NCBI GenBank assembly: GCA_934667795.1
Contig: CAKUMP010000165.1
Location: 1-5,503 of the forward strand
Length of the DNA: 5,503 nucleotides
Direction of reading: 5' to 3'
From: an uncultured Chthoniobacterales bacterium
Lineage (GTDB): Bacteria; Verrucomicrobiota; Verrucomicrobiia; Chthoniobacterales; CAKUMP01
Shown in pieces: positions 1 to 5,503 of this stretch. The notes beneath the pieces were generated by a model. That model did not search any database. It was given only the letters and a program-made list of their open reading frames with translations, and was not told where the DNA came from. Position 1 is the stretch's first letter. The number at the start of each line of letters is the position of its first letter. The translations under genes were made by a program, and so were the position numbers.

Positions 1-777
1 AATGAATTACAACGTCTGCTTTATCAAAAACAAATTACGGTTCAGATTTATGATGATTATTTTCATCGTCCGCGCATTTTCCAGCAGGTCGTTTCTGAAA
101 GCCATCATGACTGTCTGATTTTATTTTATCCAAATGAAAAAATCCTTCAATGGAGTAAAGAAAACCAGTTACAGGCAGTGGTGGTGGGAAGTATTAAAGA
201 GCCTCCTACCCTTCCCAGCGTCAATATTCATTTCCGAGCATTGGTACGACATGCCATTGGGCGCATTCTTCAATTAGGGCATAAAAATCTGGTCTTTATT
301 CTTCACCGTCGGGAAAGAGGAGAAGACGCGGAAAGCATCTCCGGGTTTCAGGAAGCAGTAGAGGCCTCTTCCCAGCCTCACATCCTTGCTTCCATCGAAT
401 ACCATAACGGCACCCCGGAAGGACTTTGCAAATTAGCAGACCGTTTGCTTGAACGGGAAATCCGACCTACGGCGTGGATCGTTGCAGTCGCGCCGCATTT
501 CCAAACCATCCTGATGCATCTCTTTAAACGTGGAATTTCCATTCCTGAAGAAATCTCCCTCATCAGCCAGGACTCCGAACCCTGGCAACATTTCTCCACC
601 CCGGAACCCACGCGTTACGTCACCAATGTCACAACCCTCGCAAAATCCACCGTACGCCAGATCCTCGATATTATCGCCGGAAAACGCCTCCCCCTCACCC
701 CCATCCAAATCATCCCTGAATTAATCCAGGGCAAAACTCTCGGTCCCGCTCCAGATCCCTCCAGAACAAAACCATAA
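1..777 (+). CDS. LacI-type transcriptional regulator, effector-binding domain (N-terminus outside window)
   Basis: The reading frame is open from the first base to the TAA at 775-777, giving 258 residues with no start, so the gene enters from the left. It looks like the sugar-binding (periplasmic-binding-protein-like) domain of a LacI/GalR regulator. Residues 37-42 (DCLILF) fit the usual 'D-giil' strand. Residues 74-98 (VNIHFRALVRHAIGRILQLGHKNL, broken here as VNIHFRALVRHA then IGRILQLGHKNL) fit the 'V-D-a-hLi-lGHr-I' block. ESISGF follows, then GISIPEEISLISQD near 178-191 matches 'G-vPedisvigfD'. By alignment to typical members of about 340 residues, roughly 80 residues including the DNA-binding domain are missing. 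That domain could be a LacI helix-turn-helix or a GntR winged helix, since verrucomicrobial proteins of this kind use both (from memory). The acidic residue usual after the first V is His77 here. The ligand cannot be told. A GTG at 178 is internal, not the start. Confidence 0.85.
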   Translation, partial: NELQRLLYQKQITVQIYDDYFHRPRIFQQVVSESHHDCLILFYPNEKILQWSKENQLQAVVVGSIKEPPTLPSVNIHFRALVRHAIGRILQLGHKNLVFILHRRERGEDAESISGFQEAVEASSQPHILASIEYHNGTPEGLCKLADRLLEREIRPTAWIVAVAPHFQTILMHLFKRGISIPEEISLISQDSEPWQHFSTPEPTRYVTNVTTLAKSTVRQILDIIAGKRLPLTPIQIIPELIQGKTLGPAPDPSRTKP

Positions 778-783
778 TCCTCT

Positions 784-1084
784 GAACCACAAAACACACA
801 GGGACTTGACCACAGAGGACCTGTTTTAACCACAGAACACACAGAATACACTGAATAGTTTTAGGGGGGTGTTGAAAGGTTTATGTCCTAGTACATATGT
901 TTGGGGCTTATATTTTGAAATCGGTAAATTGTCTTACGTATCGTTTATTTTAAAAAAGCGATTCCGTGGTTCGAATGGATTATACATTAAACCCCCTTAA
1001 AAACATTCTGTGCATTCTGTGTGTTCTGTGGTTAAAAACAGGATCAGGACATCCGTGGTTCAAAAATCCTTGTTCTCTGTGGTT
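784..1084. repeat. Inverted-repeat element built from AACCACAGA-type units, between two convergent genes
   Basis: This covers almost the whole 307-base gene-free stretch 778-1084. Three units starting AACCAC/GACCAC lie on the plus strand at 785, 808 and 828. Three matching units lie in the same order on the minus strand, starting at 1084, 1060 and 1033. The inner units are the best matched: a 24-base exact inverted match pairs 824-847 with 1014-1037 (key part AACCACAGAACACACAGAAT). With small gaps the match runs on through a T/A-rich stretch to a G run at 864-869, which faces a C run at 992-996. The AT-rich core, about 870-990, holds one more minus-strand CCACGGAA-type unit (GTGGTT at 966-971). 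An RNA from either strand could form a long stem, so the element may act as a two-way terminator. It could equally be a non-autonomous mobile repeat. Neither role is shown by the sequence. Confidence 0.8.
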
Positions 1085-2164
1085 TTAAAAGATTTTGCCG
1101 CGGCCTTCGATTTTCCAGGTGTCTAACACTTCGTCGCCTCGGACGGCATAGACCTGATCATGCATATTGATCATTCCACACACGTGAGCAGGCACAAATT
1201 GCAGACGTTCTCCAATTTTTAATGGGGTTGCTTCCGGGCCACGAACATATCCATGTTCTTCATTGACTCCCTGCACAGCCATTTCTACATTATCGCGGCA
1301 ACGCCCACTGGTTCCATCTGCCGTTTTATCTCCGCTAAATGTCTTGGAGCCAGCGTCAATTAAGGCCAGATCGTCCGTGGGGCGGTCCACAACCGTCGTA
1401 TAAACCGTCGCTGCTGCACTTTCCCAAGGCATTAAGCTCAAACGGTAGGCCAGGCTAAGATCGCCAAGCGGATAGGCTCCCGGGCGTACCCAGTTCACTC
1501 CGGGTTTGGTTGCCATCCGCGCAGCAGACACACTGCACCCCGGTGCCAATAAAATATCTCGATCCAGTGCATCCATTACCTCACGGAGTGTCGTATAAAC
1601 CGAGTCAATCACTTCATTCATCGTTTCCGGGGTACTGCGATAGCAATGCCCTTCGTGTGAATACACACCTTTTAATTCAAAATGAGACGATGCTTCCACA
1701 TAATCCCGCATCTCCTTGATCTGCTCAATGGAACGAGCGCCTTCCCGCCCCAATCCGGTATCATAGGCCATCATCACATCGACCTTGATCCCTACACCTG
1801 CAATCACTTTTTCCAGATGCTCCGCCTGCGCCTTGCTTGTGACAGCCACCAGGAGTTGATCCAGATTTTCCTGCAATGCCCGTAATCGGGGCCCAGCTTC
1901 CGGTGCCACAATCGAATGAGCCACAAAAATCCGTTTTACGCCGGAAGGCAACATCGCTTCTGCTTCTCCGATCTTCGCACAGGTAATTCCGGCGGCGCCT
2001 GCTGCCAACTGCCGTTTCAAAATCTCCACACATTTATGGGTCTTGATATGTGGCCAGAGCTGTACCCCGTGTTCTGTACACACATTCTGCATGCGGCGGA
2101 TATTCCCTTCCATTCGATCCACATCAATCAAAATGGATGGTGTTGGCAAATCGTAAATCTTCAT
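1085..2164 (-). CDS. PLP-dependent D-threonine aldolase / D-serine dehydratase family enzyme
   Basis: This 359-residue protein has the fold-type III (alanine-racemase-like) barrel followed by a C-terminal beta domain, the normal full length for the family. Members cleave D-threonine and similar beta-hydroxy amino acids to glycine plus an aldehyde, or dehydrate D-serine to pyruvate and ammonia, in the cytosol. The N-terminus YDLPTPSILIDVDRMEGNI is the family opening and supports this ATG. PHIKTHK at 38-44 carries the PLP lysine, Lys41. YSHEGHCY (168-175), APGCSVSA (207-214) and VRPGAYPLGD (226-235) fit the cofactor and phosphate-binding blocks. PAHVCGMINMHD (325-336) supplies the metal site, with His327 and Cys329. 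The HxC pair recalls eukaryotic-type zinc D-serine dehydratase. Substrate stays open. No clear Shine-Dalgarno precedes the ATG. The gene follows acnA by 82 nt but lies beyond an intrinsic terminator. Its TAA directly abuts the repeat element. Confidence 0.88.
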   Translation of the reverse strand: MKIYDLPTPSILIDVDRMEGNIRRMQNVCTEHGVQLWPHIKTHKCVEILKRQLAAGAAGITCAKIGEAEAMLPSGVKRIFVAHSIVAPEAGPRLRALQENLDQLLVAVTSKAQAEHLEKVIAGVGIKVDVMMAYDTGLGREGARSIEQIKEMRDYVEASSHFELKGVYSHEGHCYRSTPETMNEVIDSVYTTLREVMDALDRDILLAPGCSVSAARMATKPGVNWVRPGAYPLGDLSLAYRLSLMPWESAAATVYTTVVDRPTDDLALIDAGSKTFSGDKTADGTSGRCRDNVEMAVQGVNEEHGYVRGPEATPLKIGERLQFVPAHVCGMINMHDQVYAVRGDEVLDTWKIEGRGKIF

Positions 2165-2186
2165 TCTGTTTTTGAAAAAAGTGTTT

Positions 2187-2220
2187 ATAAAAACCCCGGC
2201 GACACCATGTATCGCCGGGG
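2187..2220 (-). terminator. Intrinsic terminator after acnA
   Basis: Read on the minus strand, CCCCGGCGA (2212-2220) pairs perfectly over 9 bp with TCGCCGGGG (2194-2202) across a 9-nt loop, followed at once by TTTTTAT (2187-2193). This is a textbook rho-independent terminator, starting 26 nt past the acnA stop. On the plus strand the same hairpin is followed only by TAAATTTT, so it should act mainly for acnA. It ends 22 nt before the ATG of the next gene, leaving little room for a separate promoter. A TATAAA at 2184-2189 (minus strand) could be a -10 box, but no -35 box stands at the right distance. Confidence 0.9.
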
Positions 2221-2246
2221 TAAATTTTAGTTCTTTCGAAACCTGC

Positions 2247-5081
2247 TTACGCTTCTGCTCCCTGAATAATCTGGGTTAAAACGTATGGCAGAATCCCGCC
2301 TGCGCGGTAGTAATCAATTTCGATCGGAGTATCAATCCGCAAGCGCACCGCGACTTCCTGACTGCTTCCATCCTTGCGATGGACAACCAATGTCACATCC
2401 TGACCTGGCTTGATACCATTACTTAATCCGGTCACATCGAAAGTTTCGGTTCCATCCAGTCTAAGCGTCTGGGCATTTACCCCATCCTTGAACTGCAATG
2501 GCAGAACGCCCATCCCCACCAGGTTGGAACGGTGGATACGCTCAAAACTCTGCGCAATCACCGCCTTCACTCCCAGTAAACGCGTCCCTTTCGCGGCCCA
2601 GTCACGACTCGATCCCGTTCCGTATTCCTGTCCGGCAATTACTACCAATGGCGTTTTCTCTGCCTGATACTTCATCGAAGCATCATAAATCGACAACTCT
2701 TCGCCACTTGGATAATGGCGCGTCACCCCACCTTCCACACCGGGGACCATCAGGTTTTTGATCCGCACGTTTGCAAAAGTTCCACGGGTCATCACGCGGT
2801 CATTTCCGCGACGGCTTCCATAACTATTGAAATCGTATGGTTCGACGCTGTGATCCATTAAATATTCCCCGGCTGGAGAACTTGGTTTGATGGCACCCGC
2901 AGGTGAAATGTGGTCCGTGGTCACAGAATCTGCGAAAATCCCTAACGGGCGTGCGCCTGCGATATTTTCAATATCCCCGGCTTCCATTTGGTAATCTTCA
3001 AAGAACGGAGGATGCTGGATATAAGTCGAACTTTCATCCCACTCGTACAGACTTCCGGTCGAAGCAGGAATTTCATTCCATTTAGGATTCTGGTCTGCAA
3101 AATCCGTATAAAATTTCCGGAAAACTTCCGGTTTCAACGAACTTTGCATCGCTTCCTGGATTTCTCTCAAGGTCGGCCAGATATCCCGCAGAAACACCGG
3201 CTTGCCATCGGAACCCAAACCTAAAGGTTCATTCGTCAAATCAATATCCACTTTACCCGCAATCGCAAATGCAACCACCAATGGAGGCGACATCAAAAAG
3301 TTTGCTTTTACATTTTGATGGATACGCGCTTCAAAGTTACGGTTTCCACTCAGTACGGAAGCCGAAATCAGGTCATGTTTAACGATCAACTCTTCCAGAT
3401 TTGGATCCAGCGGGCCACTGTTTCCGATGCAAGTCGTACATCCGTACCCCACAATCTGGAATCCTAGCTGATCCAGGTATTGTTGCAGATCGGTCGTTTC
3501 CAGATAATCTTTCACCACTCGGGAACCGGGGGCCAAAGAAGTTTTCACCTTCGGATTTACTGTCAATCCACGTTCCACCGCTTTTTTCGCCAGCAGTGCC
3601 GCACCCAGCATCACGCTTGGGTTGGAAGTATTCGTACAACTTGTAATAGCAGCAATCAAGATACTGCCATGTCCAATGCTTGCTTCTCCTTCATGAAATG
3701 GACTGAAGGGAAAATCTTCCGGCTCATTCGGAGTAGGTCTGTTAATCACCATCTCCAGTTTTTCCATTGGTTCTCCAGGCGTAACCTCTGGCATTTCCGA
3801 CTCTGGCGCGTGATGACCCGGTTCCCCTAATTCCACAGGGATCCGCTTTTCAATTTTCGCCACATCTTTCCCGTACCCGCCTTCTGCTACGGGTGCTGCA
3901 AACAGTTCACGAAAACGGTTTTTCAAGTCAGGCAGGTTAATGCGATCCTGAGGACGTTTCGGTCCCGCCACACTTGGTTGCACAATGCTCAGATCTAATT
4001 CCAGATCCACGGAATAATCAATTTCTCCTGCTTTTGGGATTCCGAAAAGGTTTTGCGCACGGAAGTAATTTTCAAATGTCGCACATTGTTCTTCGGTACG
4101 TCCGGTAGAACGGAGATAGTTGACCGATTCTTCGTCCACAGGGAAATACCCGATAGTCGCCCCATACTCCGGCGCCATATTTCCGATGGTTGCACGATCC
4201 GGCAACGGCAGTGTCTTTGCGCCTTCGCCGTAAAATTCAACAAATTTACCGACTACTTTCTGCTCCCGGAGCATTTGCGTAATATGCAACGCCAGGTCTG
4301 TAGCGGTCACCCCTTCACGAAGTTTTCCGGTCAAATGCACCCCCACCACTTCCGGCATCAGGAAATAAACGGGTTGCCCCAGCATCCCTGCTTCCGCTTC
4401 AATCCCCCCGACACCCCATCCGACAATCCCAAGACCGTTGATCATGGTCGTGTGCGAGTCCGTTCCCACCAAGGTATCCGGATAATAAACGTCTTCTCCC
4501 TGGGACTTCGTATTCAAAACCCCTTTTGCCAGGTATTCCAAATTCACCTGATGCACAATCCCGATACCGGGAGGCACCACAGAAAATGTATCAAATGCCT
4601 GTTGTCCCCATTTCAAAAACTGATACCGCTCCCGGTTACGTTTGAATTCCATATCCAGGTTCAATTGCAGCGCTTCCGCACTTCCTGCAAAGTCCACCTG
4701 CACCGAGTGATCCACCACCAGATCCACTGGCACCAACGGTTCAATAATCTCCGGGTTTTTCCCCATCTTACTCGCAGCATTTCGCATTGCAGCCAAATCC
4801 ACCAGCAAAGGCACCCCAGTGAAGTCCTGTAACACAATCCGTGCTACCACAAACGGAATCTCTTCACTCGCTGGCGCTTTCGCATTCCAATTCGCCAACG
4901 CGCGCACGTTTTCTTCCGTTACTTTCTTCCCGTCACAATTCCGTAAAACAGACTCTAAAACAATCCGAAGGGAAACCGGCAAGCGCGAAATCTTCCCAAT
5001 CCCACTCTCTTCCAACGCCGGAAGGGAATAATATACTCCCTCTTTTCCATCTCCTGTCTTAAATGTTCTTTTTGTATCCAC
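2247..5081 (-). CDS. acnA: Aconitate hydratase A (AcnA/IRP1-type aconitase)
   Basis: This 944-residue cytosolic [4Fe-4S] enzyme interconverts citrate and isocitrate through cis-aconitate in the TCA and glyoxylate cycles. The three cluster cysteines are present: Cys482 (ITSCTNTSNP) and Cys548 and Cys551 (GYGCTTCIGN). Active-site blocks match known aconitases: DHS (124-126), TDSH (207-210), NRNFEAR (580-586), GSRRGN (755-760) and GTGSSRDWAAKG (821-832), whose Ser-Ser-Arg at 824-826 equals the catalytic Ser-Ser-Arg of mitochondrial aconitase. The swivelling domain 4 starts after about residue 700, with SVTTDHISPAGAIKP at 719-733. The order with domain 4 last and the N-terminal sequence place it with AcnA/IRP1, not AcnB. 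It is longer than the roughly 890-residue E. coli AcnA mainly because of a linker about 45 residues longer at 391-475. The GTG start is fixed by GAGGAG 8 nt upstream. A probable promoter lies about 120 nt upstream and a terminator follows. Confidence 0.98.
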   Translation of the reverse strand: MDTKRTFKTGDGKEGVYYSLPALEESGIGKISRLPVSLRIVLESVLRNCDGKKVTEENVRALANWNAKAPASEEIPFVVARIVLQDFTGVPLLVDLAAMRNAASKMGKNPEIIEPLVPVDLVVDHSVQVDFAGSAEALQLNLDMEFKRNRERYQFLKWGQQAFDTFSVVPPGIGIVHQVNLEYLAKGVLNTKSQGEDVYYPDTLVGTDSHTTMINGLGIVGWGVGGIEAEAGMLGQPVYFLMPEVVGVHLTGKLREGVTATDLALHITQMLREQKVVGKFVEFYGEGAKTLPLPDRATIGNMAPEYGATIGYFPVDEESVNYLRSTGRTEEQCATFENYFRAQNLFGIPKAGEIDYSVDLELDLSIVQPSVAGPKRPQDRINLPDLKNRFRELFAAPVAEGGYGKDVAKIEKRIPVELGEPGHHAPESEMPEVTPGEPMEKLEMVINRPTPNEPEDFPFSPFHEGEASIGHGSILIAAITSCTNTSNPSVMLGAALLAKKAVERGLTVNPKVKTSLAPGSRVVKDYLETTDLQQYLDQLGFQIVGYGCTTCIGNSGPLDPNLEELIVKHDLISASVLSGNRNFEARIHQNVKANFLMSPPLVVAFAIAGKVDIDLTNEPLGLGSDGKPVFLRDIWPTLREIQEAMQSSLKPEVFRKFYTDFADQNPKWNEIPASTGSLYEWDESSTYIQHPPFFEDYQMEAGDIENIAGARPLGIFADSVTTDHISPAGAIKPSSPAGEYLMDHSVEPYDFNSYGSRRGNDRVMTRGTFANVRIKNLMVPGVEGGVTRHYPSGEELSIYDASMKYQAEKTPLVVIAGQEYGTGSSRDWAAKGTRLLGVKAVIAQSFERIHRSNLVGMGVLPLQFKDGVNAQTLRLDGTETFDVTGLSNGIKPGQDVTLVVHRKDGSSQEVAVRLRIDTPIEIDYYRAGGILPYVLTQIIQGAEA

Positions 5082-5089
5082 GTCAATTT

Positions 5090-5095
5090 CTCCTC
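5090..5095 (-). promoter_or_regulatory. Shine-Dalgarno of acnA, deciding a GTG start
   Basis: On the minus strand GAGGAG is followed by an 8-nt spacer and then GTG at 5079-5081. No ATG lies in frame upstream before a stop (TGA at 5145-5147), and the encoded MDTKRTF start runs straight into AcnA-like sequence, so the GTG is the best start. Confidence 0.85.
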
Positions 5096-5202
5096 TGCTT
5101 ATGTTGGTTCCAGCAGTTACCAGAAGTGTTGACTCTTTATCCCCTCAAATTCCTCATCAACCCATTTTCCCTCTGTCCCCTGCTGTTTATTCGTTATGAC
5201 AA

Positions 5203-5232
5203 ATTGTAGCCCGTTTTTTCTCTTTCACGCAA
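5203..5232 (-). promoter_or_regulatory. acnA: Probable sigma-70-type promoter of acnA
   Basis: On the minus strand TTGCGT (5227-5232) and TACAAT (5203-5208) stand 18 bp apart. The -10 box differs from TATAAT at one base; the -35 box matches TTGACA only in its TTG. Transcription would start near 5196, giving a leader of about 115 nt before the GTG. The leader has CAGCAG close to its start and CTGCTG near 5109-5114, which could pair, but no riboswitch or clear operator is recognised. This is a motif match only. Confidence 0.5.
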
Positions 5233-5332
5233 GAAACATCCTCAGGAATTTTGAATCATTTTAAATAAAAAGGAAAAATCACCCGACTCTGGGGGTACAG
5301 AATCTTCAAAACCCACGCTACAATGACAAACA

Positions 5333-5378
5333 AGGAGAGGTGGCGCCTCCTACAAACAGGAAAACCCCACACTCTCCT
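5333..5378 (-). terminator. GC-rich hairpin behind the upstream gene; possible terminator or REP-like repeat
   Basis: The gene-free stretch 5082-5407 holds the acnA leader and promoter and this hairpin. Written on the plus strand, AGGAGAGGTGG (5333-5343) pairs with CCAC-A-CTCTCCT (5367-5378), an 11-bp stem with one bulged A and a 23-nt loop. A competing fold is the near-palindrome GGTGGCGCCTCC (5339-5350). On the minus strand the stem starts 30 nt past the TAG of the upstream gene and is followed by TGTTTGTCATT, a poor U tract. It may end that transcript. A second, very weak candidate is ACCC (5281-5284) with GGGT (5293-5296), followed on the minus strand by ATTTTTCC. The remaining bases hold nothing else I can name. 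Confidence 0.4.
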
Positions 5379-5407
5379 CTATTATATATACCCGGCTACC
5401 GCCGCGC

Positions 5408-5503
5408 CTACTTCAATTCCTGTAATTTGGCTTTAATCGCCGCAAAATCAGGCAATTTTTTCGGATCATCACTGAATTCGGAATATTGAACGATCCCATC
5501 GCG
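5408..5503 (-). CDS. C-terminal end of an unidentified protein (start outside window)
   Basis: The minus strand is open from the right edge of the window to a TAG at 5408-5410, giving 31 residues that begin RDGIVQYSEFSDDPKKLP and end IKAKLQELK. The composition is natural for protein: charged, amphipathic, with a likely C-terminal helix. Codon choice resembles acnA and the lyase. The gene would run in the same direction as acnA, 326 bases upstream of it. The DP...P...IKAKLQEL pattern faintly recalls the C-terminal tails of sulfatases, but the fragment is far too short to assign, so no function is claimed. The short length also leaves some chance that it is a shadow frame. Confidence 0.6.
   Translation of the reverse strand, partial: RDGIVQYSEFSDDPKKLPDFAAIKAKLQELK

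Noticed and set aside
178..180. GTG as a start codon for a 199-residue regulator
   Set aside because: The same frame is open to base 1, and residues encoded before 178 (DCLILF, then QAVVVGS) fit the LacI-type fold, so this GTG is an internal valine.
378..851. Several minus-strand open frames under the regulator gene
   Set aside because: They overlap one another and the regulator, lack ribosome binding sites and run into the repeat; they are shadows of the C-rich coding strand.
784..1084. CRISPR array, suggested by the repeated CCACAGA units
   Set aside because: Units are short, uneven, present on both strands and not separated by unique spacers of constant length; no cas gene is near.
784..1084. 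Insertion sequence
   Set aside because: No transposase frame lies inside and no clear target-site duplication was found at the ends. Only a non-autonomous element would remain possible.
4053..4832. Long plus-strand open frame of 259 codons inside acnA
   Set aside because: It is antisense to a complete, strongly conserved aconitase. Its translation is rich in His, Arg, Gln and Pro, as expected for a reversed shadow of a coding strand, and no domain is visible.
5100..5196. Riboswitch or IRE-like element in the acnA leader
   Set aside because: Only short pairings were found (CAGCAG/CTGCTG; GTTGA/TCAAC), with no conserved riboswitch core and no CAGUG hairpin loop.
5323..5436. Small plus-strand open frame beginning MTNKERWRLLQ, 37 codons
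   Set aside because: It has no Shine-Dalgarno, runs through the hairpin and overlaps the better-supported minus-strand coding end. The sequence looks like chance.

Overview
The window carries four protein-coding regions. Three lie on the minus strand: the tail of an unidentified gene, then an aconitase, then a PLP-dependent D-amino-acid lyase-type enzyme. The fourth, on the plus strand, is the C-terminal three quarters of a LacI-type regulator that converges on them. The source looks like a bacterium of the PVC group, most likely Verrucomicrobiota. That rests on remembered similarity of the regulator's effector domain (the RALVRHAIGRILQLGH region) to verrucomicrobial regulators, on the long AcnA linker, and on the intergenic ACCACAGA-type repeats. 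Base composition is near 50% GC. The taxonomic call is inference only.

Layout. 1-777 (+): sugar-sensing regulator whose DNA-binding part lies left of the window. 778-1084: a gene-free stretch filled by a large imperfect inverted repeat made of AACCACAGA-type units, with an AT-rich core between the arms. 1085-2164 (-): D-threonine aldolase / D-serine dehydratase family enzyme. 2187-2220: an intrinsic terminator on the minus strand behind acnA and only about 20 nt ahead of the next start codon. 2247-5081 (-): aconitate hydratase, GTG start with a good Shine-Dalgarno, complete cluster cysteines and active site, and an unusually long central linker. 5082-5407: the acnA leader and probable promoter, then a GC-rich hairpin that may be a terminator or a REP-like repeat. 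5408-5503 (-): last 31 codons of an unidentified gene.

How the parts fit. AcnA is a TCA-cycle housekeeping enzyme and appears to be its own transcription unit. The PLP enzyme lies downstream on the same strand, but the terminator means it is expressed by readthrough or from a weak promoter overlapping the terminator. Nothing in the window ties the regulator to either enzyme. It is convergent, and its target is probably to the left or elsewhere. No mobile-element gene, CRISPR array, tRNA or rRNA was seen. The least explained piece of DNA is the inverted-repeat element at 784-1084.
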